From positions 1 to 11,015 of the forward strand of contig JAUPVI010000021.1 in the NCBI GenBank assembly GCA_030917105.1: DNA of 11,015 bases, written 5' to 3'. Under the pieces are notes generated by a model that did no database searches, was not told where the DNA came from, and worked only from the letters and a program-made list of their open reading frames with translations. The position numbers and the translations under genes are program-made. This document shows, in pieces, positions 1 to 5,919 of this stretch. Source of the DNA: Candidatus Babelota bacterium. Lineage in GTDB: Bacteria; Babelota; Babeliae; Babelales; JAUPTZ01. Within the stretch, counting starts at the first letter, position 1; every line of letters starts with the position of its first letter.

Positions 1-357
1 AGTCTTGCTAAACACAACTTGCTTCTTGGTAACAACAATGTTTTTATCCTTAAGTCCATCTACTACTTCTTCTGCAGCAATTGAACCATAAAGCTTGCCA
101 TCGTCATGTACGCGCTTTTTGATGGTGATGTGTGTTGTTTTGATTCGTTCAGCAAGCATAGATGTTTTGCTTGAAAGAACTTGGGCATCAATTTCAGCTT
201 TTTTAATTTTTTGCTTAAAGAAAGCCTCGCTGCCTTCGCCTATTTTTTGGGCTAGCTTGCGGGGAAATAAGAAGTTGGCTGCGTAACCGTCGGTTACGTT
301 TACGATTTGACCAGCCATGCCGACGCTTTCAACGTCCTTGAGAAGAAATACTTTCAT
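1..357 (-). CDS. rplI: 50S ribosomal protein L9, 3' end outside the window
   Basis: Ribosomal protein L9 binds 23S rRNA in the large subunit and helps keep the reading frame. The 119 visible residues begin MKVFLLKDVESVGMAGQIV and contain the family signature around GYAANFLFPRKLA (residues about 24-36). A long lysine-rich connecting helix and the start of the C-terminal domain (KKRVHDDGKLYGSI) follow. Bacterial L9 is usually about 150 residues, so roughly 30 are missing beyond position 1. The ATG at 357 has a GGAG Shine-Dalgarno (364-367) 6 nt upstream. The gene follows the Lnt-like gene on the same strand after about 118 nt, not the rpsF/rpsR genes that usually precede rplI. Identification is secure from the N-terminal signature. 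Confidence 0.95.
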   Translation of the reverse strand, partial: MKVFLLKDVESVGMAGQIVNVTDGYAANFLFPRKLAQKIGEGSEAFFKQKIKKAEIDAQVLSSKTSMLAERIKTTHITIKKRVHDDGKLYGSIAAEEVVDGLKDKNIVVTKKQVVFSKT

Positions 358-475
358 TAGAAACTCCACAATAAAGGAATACGAGTGGTGCGCATGGTAC
401 CAAAAAATAGGACCCTTTACCAGGAGAAGAAATGGGTTGCGCACAAGTTGCCTTGGCCTGGGTACCCATTTTTTC
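358..475 (-). other. Intergenic spacer between the Lnt-like gene and rplI
   Basis: This 118 nt spacer has no convincing gene. It holds a perfect 10 bp palindrome TGGGTACCCA (459-468) and a second palindrome TGGTACCA (395-402). An 8 bp inverted repeat, AAATGGGT (430-437) with ACCCATTT (464-471), encloses a 26 nt loop. On the minus strand the repeat is followed by a pyrimidine-rich but not T-only stretch, so it is a poor intrinsic terminator. I see no strong -35/-10 pair for rplI, which may be co-transcribed with the genes upstream or have an unrecognised promoter. Confidence 0.4.
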
Positions 476-1633
476 TTACTGCCCCACTCTTGTATGAGGC
501 CTAAAGGGCTTTGTCGCCCAGCACCCCCGGCGCCCCACCCATACAAGCCCTCTCCTCCGCGTGAGACTCCAATATAAGCCATAGCCCTGCCACAAAAGTT
601 TCACAAAATCAGGAAGCCACTCTTCATTTGCCGCTAGGAGCGCCCCCCTCTTTTCATCAGAGTTTAAACAAAACAAATCACTACAGAGTGCTGGCTGGAG
701 GTTTGGCGCTCTGTCTGGCCCATCGTTCTTGCCAGAAATAAATTCGCTAAATTTAAACGAAAAGACAGCAACAAGGCATTTTTGCAGCAATCCTCGCGGT
801 GGAGCTTCAAAAAAATCAACCAGATTTCTTTTTTCATAGCGTTCCGTTATCAGACTACTATTTAAATAAAATAACGTTTGAACCACTCTCGAACCGCGCT
901 TTTGCACTCCACCAAAAATCCACGTGGCGCCCGCTGGAAGCGCCGATTGCCATAATTCAAACTCTTCCGAATCCTTATAAATCGGATATGGAAAGCTTGA
1001 TTCAGGACTCGCAATAATAGCTACTCCATCGTCTGGCGCTGGAGGCACCGCAAAAAGCTTTTTATATATTTTTTGTGCCAAAATTAGACGCGTCCCAACT
1101 GTTTCTGGCGGCAAATAATAGAACCAAAACACTTCGCTGCCAACCCGGCAACGTTGCCACTGTGCTGGTAAAATTTCACCTGAGATACAACTCCGGCCCC
1201 ACATAAGAACCGGCAGCGCCGGATTTATAAAAATATATCCCGGCGTGCAATGTAAAAACGGCAAACTTCCCACACAAGCCCACCACATATAGAGGCTGTT
1301 TATTATTACTCCTCGCACGCAAGGATGTAACAAGTAGGCAGCTGTCAATCGCCATAAGGCCCACCAAAAAAAGCACGTTGTAAGTATAAAATACACCAAC
1401 AATCCCACACCAAGACAGTAACTGCCACTCAATGAAGCAGAAAGCTCCTTATTAATAAACGGCACAATCCAATACAAATGCCCACTCCATAATATCACAC
1501 ACCCAACAGCCCCCTCCTGCCAAAAGCGAGGATAAAACCACAAACACCAAGCAACGCCGGCGATGCTTAAAAAACCAATCTGCAACGGCCACCAGGAACT
1601 ACACAATAGTAAAAGTATGCCCACCAAAAACAT
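476..1633 (-). CDS. Compact apolipoprotein N-acyltransferase-like (Lnt/CN-hydrolase) membrane protein
   Basis: The protein has 385 residues. Residues 1 to about 130 form four or five hydrophobic segments rich in Trp. From about residue 180 a nitrilase-superfamily domain follows. Known Lnt enzymes transfer a third acyl chain to the N-terminal Cys of lipoproteins in the inner membrane, using a Glu-Lys-Cys triad. Plausible equivalents are visible: E211 in SPESSFP, K268 in YEKRNLV, a second Glu E276 in DFFEAPP, and C317 in ALCSDLF. W339 in ANEEWLPDF fits the SND-W region. The usual Cys-Tyr-Glu is Cys-Ser-Asp here. Lnt is normally about 500 residues with eight membrane segments including one at the C-terminus. 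This protein is shorter and ends soon after the nitrilase domain with no final membrane helix. The ATG at 1633 lies inside the preceding gene (35 nt overlap) and has a GGGGGAGG Shine-Dalgarno directly upstream. Family assignment is fairly secure; true Lnt activity is an inference. Confidence 0.75.
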   Translation of the reverse strand: MFLVGILLLLCSSWWPLQIGFLSIAGVAWCLWFYPRFWQEGAVGCVILWSGHLYWIVPFINKELSASLSGSYCLGVGLLVYFILTTCFFWWALWRLTAAYLLHPCVRGVIINSLYMWWACVGSLPFLHCTPGYIFINPALPVLMWGRSCISGEILPAQWQRCRVGSEVFWFYYLPPETVGTRLILAQKIYKKLFAVPPAPDDGVAIIASPESSFPYPIYKDSEEFELWQSALPAGATWIFGGVQKRGSRVVQTLFYLNSSLITERYEKRNLVDFFEAPPRGLLQKCLVAVFSFKFSEFISGKNDGPDRAPNLQPALCSDLFCLNSDEKRGALLAANEEWLPDFVKLLWQGYGLYWSLTRRRGLVWVGRRGCWATKPFRPHTRVGQ

Positions 1634-2009
1634 ATTCCTCCCCCTTTCGCTGCGCTAGCCACCGACAACATTTTTTACCAACTACCGTTTCACACAACAA
1701 CCCGTCTCGCGCTATCGCTCCGCGCCATGCTACTGCAACACCACAGCGAAATACGGCATCAAACGGTGTTTTAGCCACCAAAACCATTTTTTGTTGCTGC
1801 GATTGGCTTAATAAAAAGTCAAAACGATGTCTTATCAGCCATTGATGGTACTGAATAGCGATACATATTTTTGAAGATGCCGCATCTTGCTCTTGCTGTG
1901 CCCGCATTGCGGCAATACTCATCCCAGCAGTACGCATAGTTATAAAAATTAAAGTCGCCAATAAACAGGTTGCCAAAAGAAGCGAATTAAGAATAAATCC
2001 TTTCTTCAT
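1599..2009 (-). CDS. Small prepilin-like protein (third of three)
   Basis: The protein has 136 residues. It begins MKKGFILNSLLLATCLLATL: a short basic leader, a Gly-Phe junction as cut by prepilin peptidase, then about 20 hydrophobic residues. That is the layout of a type IV pilin or pseudopilin. If cleavage falls after G4, the mature protein starts Phe-Ile-Leu-Asn-Ser and so lacks the usual Glu at position 5. The rest is a small soluble domain with five cysteines after the membrane helix (including a CC pair), which could form disulfides outside the membrane. Its ATG overlaps the TGA of the preceding gene (ATGA, 2006-2009), which suggests translational coupling, and AAGG lies just upstream. 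The downstream Lnt-like gene starts inside its 3' end. No specific family is recognised. The pseudopilin call rests on the leader and the two neighbours; an ordinary single-pass membrane protein is the alternative. Confidence 0.6.
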   Translation of the reverse strand: MKKGFILNSLLLATCLLATLIFITMRTAGMSIAAMRAQQEQDAASSKICIAIQYHQWLIRHRFDFLLSQSQQQKMVLVAKTPFDAVFRCGVAVAWRGAIARDGLLCETVVGKKCCRWLAQRKGEEYVFGGHTFTIV

Positions 2010-2494
2010 GCTGCACCTTTTGTGCTCAGTAAATTTACATGAAGAGTAAGCGGCGCATGGTTTCTAACGCCGTACGTCACTGTGTAGCCAGTACCGCACA
2101 ACACACATCGCAAAAATAACGGGGTCGGCGCGAGGCGCAAGCCACTCTTACGCGTTTTCAAATCGGTTCCAGCGGTTATTTTTTGTCGATACAACCCATT
2201 TTTTCTACATACATAAGTCACAGTCTGAGCAACCGCACCCCAGTGGGCATCGAGCTTGGTGATGTGAATAGTTATTTGATTGTCGTGCGCCACAACAGCA
2301 CTGGCACAACTAAGGTCTTTCTCTATCACCGCAAGCGCTCGATAATGGTATAGCAGTGTTGTAAGGTCAGCGCTCACCCGTTGCTGCCATGAGATATAGG
2401 TATGTAGAGCGGCAATAAAAAAACCTAGAGCCATCATTACTATAGCGCCATAGAGCGCGGCTTCCAATAACAAAAAACCCTTACGCAGAAGCAT
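2006..2494 (-). CDS. Pseudopilin / minor type IV pilin-like protein with canonical prepilin leader
   Basis: The protein has 162 residues. It begins MLLRKGFLLLEAALYGAIVM, a textbook class III leader: short basic peptide, cleavage after G6, mature N-terminal Phe, Glu at mature position 5, then a hydrophobic helix to about residue 30. Such proteins are inserted by Sec, trimmed and methylated by prepilin peptidase, and assembled into type II secretion pseudopili or type IV pili. The remaining 130 residues look like a minor pseudopilin head with a long helix followed by beta-rich sequence and cysteines near the end (RCVLCGTG). An in-frame start at 2581 would add 29 residues before the leader and bury it. 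The ATG at 2494, with AAGGA (2505-2509) 10 nt upstream, is preferred. The gene overlaps its upstream neighbour by 14 nt and its downstream neighbour by 4 nt. Which minor pseudopilin it is (GspH/I/J type or a pilus PilW/FimU type) cannot be told here. Confidence 0.75.
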   Translation of the reverse strand: MLLRKGFLLLEAALYGAIVMMALGFFIAALHTYISWQQRVSADLTTLLYHYRALAVIEKDLSCASAVVAHDNQITIHITKLDAHWGAVAQTVTYVCRKNGLYRQKITAGTDLKTRKSGLRLAPTPLFLRCVLCGTGYTVTYGVRNHAPLTLHVNLLSTKGAA

Positions 2495-2771
2495 AAATCG
2501 TACGTCCTTCCTGCGTATTACAGCAATACTTAAAGGCTGGCGCCATAAGCAAAAACTGGCCTGATCCACACTGGAATACAATTAACTGCGCAGGGATATC
2601 GCCAAAATCCATTTTTTCTCGACTACAATGCGCAACCAGCCCAACAGAGAGCTTTGACTGCACAAATGAGAGGCGGTTCATGAGCCGCAAGCACAATGCT
2701 GCAATAACGAACGAAAGCACACTTCCTACTACAGCATACATAACAAAAAAGCCTGATTTTTGTTGAATCAT
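2481..2771 (-). CDS. Small prepilin-like protein, first gene of the operon
   Basis: The protein has 96 residues and begins MIQQKSGFFVMYAVVGSVLS. A short polar/basic leader, a Gly-Phe junction and a hydrophobic helix to about residue 30 fit a prepilin leader. If cut after G7 the mature protein starts Phe-Phe-Val-Met-Tyr, with Tyr where Glu5 normally sits. In classical type II secretion, GspK-type pseudopilins are also known to lack Glu5, but this protein is far smaller than GspK. The soluble part has four cysteines. A GTG at 2777 could add two residues. The GGGAG at 2779-2783 is only 1 nt from that GTG but 7 nt from the ATG at 2771, so the ATG is preferred. The promoter at 2820-2848 lies directly upstream, and the next pseudopilin gene starts inside its 3' end. 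Function within the secretion or pilus system is inferred. Confidence 0.6.
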   Translation of the reverse strand: MIQQKSGFFVMYAVVGSVLSFVIAALCLRLMNRLSFVQSKLSVGLVAHCSREKMDFGDIPAQLIVFQCGSGQFLLMAPAFKYCCNTQEGRTIYASA

Positions 2772-2778
2772 TACCACT

Positions 2779-2783
2779 CTCCC
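2779..2783 (-). promoter_or_regulatory. Shine-Dalgarno that decides the start of the first prepilin-like gene
   Basis: GGGAG on the minus strand lies 7 nt from the ATG at 2771 and only 1 nt from the alternative GTG at 2777. This favours the ATG. Confidence 0.65.
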
Positions 2784-2819
2784 TTGGTAGCATGCGACCC
2801 CAACCTACACTTGGACGCT

Positions 2820-2848
2820 ACTATAAAAACCGCAGTTGGTGCAAGCAA
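2820..2848 (-). promoter_or_regulatory. Sigma70-like promoter of the pseudopilin/Lnt-like operon
   Basis: On the minus strand TTGCTT (2848-2843) and TATAGT (2825-2820) are separated by exactly 17 nt. They match the sigma70 consensus in four and five of six positions. The -10 is about 48 nt from the first start codon, leaving a short leader. It is the best promoter-like match I found in the divergent intergenic region. Confidence 0.6.
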
Positions 2849-2899
2849 TAATTTTGCGCTGACTCAGAATAAAACAGCCTGATTTCGCTCACAAAAAGT

Positions 2900-2921
2900 C
2901 GTTTTTAATAAAGCGTTTTTA
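2900..2921 (+). repeat. Direct repeat CGTTTTTA x2 in the divergent intergenic region
   Basis: Two copies of CGTTTTTA start at 2900 and 2914, 14 nt apart. They lie just upstream of the candidate plus-strand promoter and about 50 nt beyond the minus-strand one. They could be an A/T-rich promoter-enhancing element or an operator half-site pair. Chance recurrence of a T-run is also possible. Confidence 0.3.
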
Positions 2922-2930
2922 GCCATACAA

Positions 2931-2976
2931 TTGAAAAAAAGAATCAGCATTCGCTAGACTTGGGTAATGCTATAAC
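2931..2976 (+). promoter_or_regulatory. Candidate promoter(s) for the exported-protein gene set
   Basis: There are two overlapping possibilities. TTGAAA (2931-2936) with TAGACT (2955-2960) has an 18 nt spacer. TATAAC (2971-2976) is preceded by TGC, giving an extended -10 element that needs little -35 match. Either would start a transcript a short distance before the ATG at 3002. The sequence alone does not choose between them. Confidence 0.45.
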
Positions 2977-2991
2977 TTTTTACAAACATAA

Positions 2992-2996
2992 AGAGG
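2992..2996 (+). promoter_or_regulatory. Shine-Dalgarno that decides the start at 3002
   Basis: AGAGG lies 5 nt before the ATG at 3002. It supports this start over the in-frame ATG at 2968, which would overlap the candidate extended -10 and place 14 polar residues before the signal peptide. Confidence 0.55.
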
Positions 2997-3001
2997 CTGC
3001 C

Positions 3002-3388
3002 ATGAAACCAATAAAACAACTGTATCTTTTCGGCGTGATAGCACTTACTGGAGGAATTCTTTGTGCCATGGGTTACGAAATAAAATCGCCTGGGGTCACC
3101 ACCACTTCACAATGGCCGGAAACTGCCAAGCTGATCGGTATTATTAATGGAACAACGAACGCAACTGCAAGTGACTTTACCGCGGCTATTCAAGCGGTAA
3201 AGACTAAAAAAAACACCGACCCAGTTGGTTTTTTTAATAACGAGCTACAATGCCTTAAACAAGCAAAAAGCATCGCATCAGGTCTTATCATCGGAACAGC
3301 AAGTGACTTTCCTGGGTCACAAGAGGTATTAAAAAAATTTGGCATAGATGCACAAAATGAGTTGCTTAGCTTAATTATCAGCTCGTAG
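3002..3388 (+). CDS. Small exported protein of unknown function (128 aa)
   Basis: I do not recognise a family. The protein begins with a basic MKPIKQ leader and a hydrophobic core (LYLFGVIALTGGIL), then CAMG, so it has a probable Sec signal peptide cleaved near residue 22-24. The segment around C21 lacks a proper lipobox, so a lipoprotein is unlikely. The mature part is about 105 residues, with a Thr/Asn-rich stretch (NGTTNATASDFTAAI) and a second TASDF motif about 47 residues later (GTASDFPGSQE). This may mark a short internal duplication. The C-terminal third looks helical. It is the first gene of a three-gene plus-strand set, all exported, and only 17 nt separate its stop from the next start. 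Co-expression with the two following genes is likely. Confidence 0.7.
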   Translation: MKPIKQLYLFGVIALTGGILCAMGYEIKSPGVTTTSQWPETAKLIGIINGTTNATASDFTAAIQAVKTKKNTDPVGFFNNELQCLKQAKSIASGLIIGTASDFPGSQEVLKKFGIDAQNELLSLIISS

Positions 3389-3405
3389 AGCAGAGAGCCA
3401 TTACA

Positions 3406-5874
3406 ATGAAAAAAAACATTCTATTTATCTGCCTAACCACTTTCGCCTTCTGCTCCGGCCCACTTCTGACTAATGACCCATTCGCCGATTTTGGCGGCAG
3501 TGGCATGGATGATTTTTTTGGCGGTGGAGGCGGATTTGATGATATGGATTTTGGTGGCATGGACTTTGGAGGCGGATTTGATGGCATGGATTTTAGTAAC
3601 ATGGGATTTGGTGGCGAAAACGACTCGTTTGGCTCTCTCTTTGGTGGCGAAAATGAAGATGGATTCAATGACGACGATTTTGGCTCCTCGTTTAATAGCG
3701 ATGACGAAAATGGAAGCAGTAAAAAAGGGTCAAAGGATGCCATCCCAGAGGTAGCCGCATCGTTGGAAGAAGCTTTTAAAAACGGAGTAAAGCCAGAAAC
3801 GAAAAAACTCACTTCGCAATATAAAGAAGCCTTAACTTCCCATCTTACTCCGATATCGATCAACCTTGAAAAATTGATTGCCAATCTTACTAGTTTCACA
3901 CTTGGCATTCGACTAAAAAATGAACTTACCGCATCGAGTGTTATTGCAACTGAAGCTTTAGACCTTATAAATAAGTTACGCACTTCCTCGCTTTACCATA
4001 TAGCCTTTTTACAAAAAGATTTTTCTAAGCTACGCGAACAGCTCATAGCGGTCACCGCTGCAATTGATCCTCTCAATACTGAATATGCAGCAATGGCAAC
4101 GCAATCATCAGATGATTCACTTGAAACACCAGATGCAGTTGCTGCAAAGCAAAAACAGCAACTTGCAGATAAAATAAAAGAGGTCATAACGAAAATGCTA
4201 GAACCACTCATTGTTGATCTCAAAAAAGTATTTGATCATAAAAGCGTTCAAGCTCGTCTCGCAGTGAAGAAGAAAAAATACGCACCAAAAATCGCTGGCT
4301 CGCGCGCAAGCGCTGCCGGTGGATGGGGCTCTGGCGCAGGTGACTATTTTGACAGTGGCTATGGGCGCGGTGGCAGTTATGGCGGTTACGGCAACTATGG
4401 CGATAGCTCCGGTGGGTATAGCTGGGATGATGGCGGTTACGGTGGAAGATATGGCAGTAGCTACGGAGGCAGCTATGGTGGCTATGACAATTACGGCAAT
4501 TCCAGCAGCTACGGCATTGGAAGCAATAGCTATCAGGGAAGCGTAAAAAGCAGTTCGCTGCAGCCTGTGTATGCAAGTTCGCAAGGAAGTAGTTATTCGC
4601 CATTTAACTTCAATGATAACTATGACAACAGCGAGTATGCACAGCCACGGGCGCCGGGCAGCAATTACCAAGAGCCGGTAGCCGCTCTTGATGTGACACC
4701 TAAAGAGCAGGTAATTGATATTCTAAAGCGACTTCCTGTAGGCATGAAAAAATGGTATGCCCGCTATGAAGCTACAAAGACATTCGGGGATAAAACAAAA
4801 GAGATAAAAGCAATTCTTGAAAGTTCGGCTTTTACTGCCGACATAGAGCGCTTGTCGCGCCTTATGGAGCTTTATCCCGAAGTTAAGGATGAGTTAAGCA
4901 ATAGGCAACAACAGTATTTTAACGAACTAGAGTCCGCCCTTCCTACCTACGTTCCAATGTTGGTACATGCAACTACCTACGCATCCCCTCCCTTTGCCAA
5001 ACTCTTTGAAGAAAAAGAGTTGTCGGCAAAAAAAGGCATTTCAAAACAGAAATCTCGTAAAATTACTGAAAATGCGCAAGCACAACGTCAACGGTCATAT
5101 CGCGCACTCATGAGATGGCTTGATACAATACGCACAGAACGCACGGCACACAAGAAGATATTTGGCATCATCATGGATGAGCTCCTCAAGCACGGGGGGC
5201 GCATATTAAGCAAACTAAAACTTTTTGCTGAGCAAATTAAAAACGATGGCCCTTTTTCACTTGAGCAAGTAATGCAATTAGATACGCTATCCCGCCAGCT
5301 CTATCATGAACCGGTTGCCATTGCATACGCGGCACTAGATGATGATGGGTCTAAAGCAACAAAAGCGCGCAAGGAGCAAATTGCCGACATCCGGACACAA
5401 AAGATTGCGCTTAATGAACAAATACGGCCGTTGATAGAAAAGCAGTATGCCCTTTTCCATGAAATGACACTCATACTCCAAGAAACAACGGAGGCGGTGC
5501 ACAGTGACCTTGGCATAGATCTCGACGACGATCTCCAACTTGAGGATCCTCATAGAATGCAGGCTTTTTCACTAAAACTTCAACATTTGATCGCTACCAG
5601 CAAGGCTGATCATGCACAAAAGCAAATGCTACAAGAAATGCTCATTCCATGCGATCAGCGGAAGTTCCAACAAATAGAGCTTCAACATATGTTATGGTCA
5701 GAATTAATGGACATGTGGGCGCCCCTAAAGGCGCCGCTTGCAGAGCAAGAAAGCGATACGCTGCCTGATGAGGAGAAAGAGAAGGCGGAGGCGTCGATTG
5801 AACCAATAGCAGAAAATGAAAGCCATCAAGAGGAAGCGTCAAAGCCTTTGCTCTCGCAGGAGGCAATTGCTTAA
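3406..5874 (+). CDS. Large exported protein with acidic FG-rich and GY-rich low-complexity blocks
   Basis: No family is recognised for this 822-residue protein. A signal peptide occupies about residues 1-16 (AFC/S is a possible signal peptidase I site). Residues 24-96 are acidic, rich in Asp, Gly and Phe, with eight FG dipeptides in DFGG, GFGG and SLFGG contexts. Residues about 112-290 look helical and charged and end in a Lys-rich patch (KKKKYAPK, 288-295). Residues 303-378 are a Gly/Tyr/Ser block with repeated SYGG, GGYGG and NYG units. A Ser/Gln/Tyr-rich stretch follows to about 425. Residues about 430-775 are again charged, helical and Gln-rich, possibly coiled coil. The last 40 residues are an acidic Glu-rich tail. 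Low-complexity FG and GY sequences in other proteins self-associate, so a role in adhesion, surface coat or matrix is a reasonable guess and no more. The ribosome site (AGAGAG, 8 nt before the ATG) is weak, so translation may depend on the gene just upstream. Confidence 0.8.
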   Translation: MKKNILFICLTTFAFCSGPLLTNDPFADFGGSGMDDFFGGGGGFDDMDFGGMDFGGGFDGMDFSNMGFGGENDSFGSLFGGENEDGFNDDDFGSSFNSDDENGSSKKGSKDAIPEVAASLEEAFKNGVKPETKKLTSQYKEALTSHLTPISINLEKLIANLTSFTLGIRLKNELTASSVIATEALDLINKLRTSSLYHIAFLQKDFSKLREQLIAVTAAIDPLNTEYAAMATQSSDDSLETPDAVAAKQKQQLADKIKEVITKMLEPLIVDLKKVFDHKSVQARLAVKKKKYAPKIAGSRASAAGGWGSGAGDYFDSGYGRGGSYGGYGNYGDSSGGYSWDDGGYGGRYGSSYGGSYGGYDNYGNSSSYGIGSNSYQGSVKSSSLQPVYASSQGSSYSPFNFNDNYDNSEYAQPRAPGSNYQEPVAALDVTPKEQVIDILKRLPVGMKKWYARYEATKTFGDKTKEIKAILESSAFTADIERLSRLMELYPEVKDELSNRQQQYFNELESALPTYVPMLVHATTYASPPFAKLFEEKELSAKKGISKQKSRKITENAQAQRQRSYRALMRWLDTIRTERTAHKKIFGIIMDELLKHGGRILSKLKLFAEQIKNDGPFSLEQVMQLDTLSRQLYHEPVAIAYAALDDDGSKATKARKEQIADIRTQKIALNEQIRPLIEKQYALFHEMTLILQETTEAVHSDLGIDLDDDLQLEDPHRMQAFSLKLQHLIATSKADHAQKQMLQEMLIPCDQRKFQQIELQHMLWSELMDMWAPLKAPLAEQESDTLPDEEKEKAEASIEPIAENESHQEEASKPLLSQEAIA
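3475..3693 (+). repeat. FG-rich repeat block (protein residues 24-96)
   Basis: This is an irregular coding repeat built on Asp-Phe-Gly-Gly with inserted Met-Asp (for example MDFGGMDFGGGFDGMDF). At DNA level, ATGGATTTTGG/ATGGACTTTGG-type units recur with synonymous differences, so it is an old or selected repeat and not a fresh slippage expansion. It has a strong net negative charge. Confidence 0.75.
4312..4540 (+). repeat. Gly/Tyr/Ser-rich repeat block (protein residues 303-378)
   Basis: This coding low-complexity tract is made of GGY, SYGG and NYG units with scattered Asp and a few Arg. Codons for Gly (GGC, GGT, GGA) and Tyr (TAT, TAC) are mixed, which argues that the amino-acid pattern is selected. 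The tract also creates long non-coding reading frames on both strands (for example 4198-4671 minus and 4319-4546 plus). Confidence 0.75.
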
Positions 5875-5919
5875 GAATAATAACTAGAGTTTCTAACCTT
5901 GTCACAATAAGGAAATAAC

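Noticed and set aside
357..595. Stop-free frame running from inside the 3' end of the Lnt-like gene into the rplI ATG in frame
   Set aside because: The translation has no recognisable domain, the L9 start has its own Shine-Dalgarno, and the Lnt-like frame continues to fit the CN-hydrolase end (RRRGLVWVGRRG). This is therefore neither a fusion nor a clear frameshift.
2494..2581. Longer N-terminus for the canonical pseudopilin (start at 2581)
   Set aside because: It would put 29 polar residues before the prepilin leader and increase the overlap with the upstream gene. The ATG at 2494 has a good AAGGA site.
3378..3983. Minus-strand open frame rich in Pro/Ser opposite the FG-rich block
   Set aside because: The Pro/Ser-rich composition is the reverse complement of Gly/Asp codons. 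It lacks a ribosome site and runs through the start of the real plus-strand gene.
4312..4540. CRISPR-like or non-coding tandem repeat
   Set aside because: Units are short, irregular and in frame. They encode a continuous Gly/Tyr tract with no repeat-spacer pattern.
4198..4671. Long minus-strand and alternative plus-strand open frames across the GY-rich block
   Set aside because: They are by-products of the Gly/Tyr codon pattern. They show Ala/Ile/Val- or His/Cys-rich compositions, have no ribosome sites, and lie within a well-supported gene.
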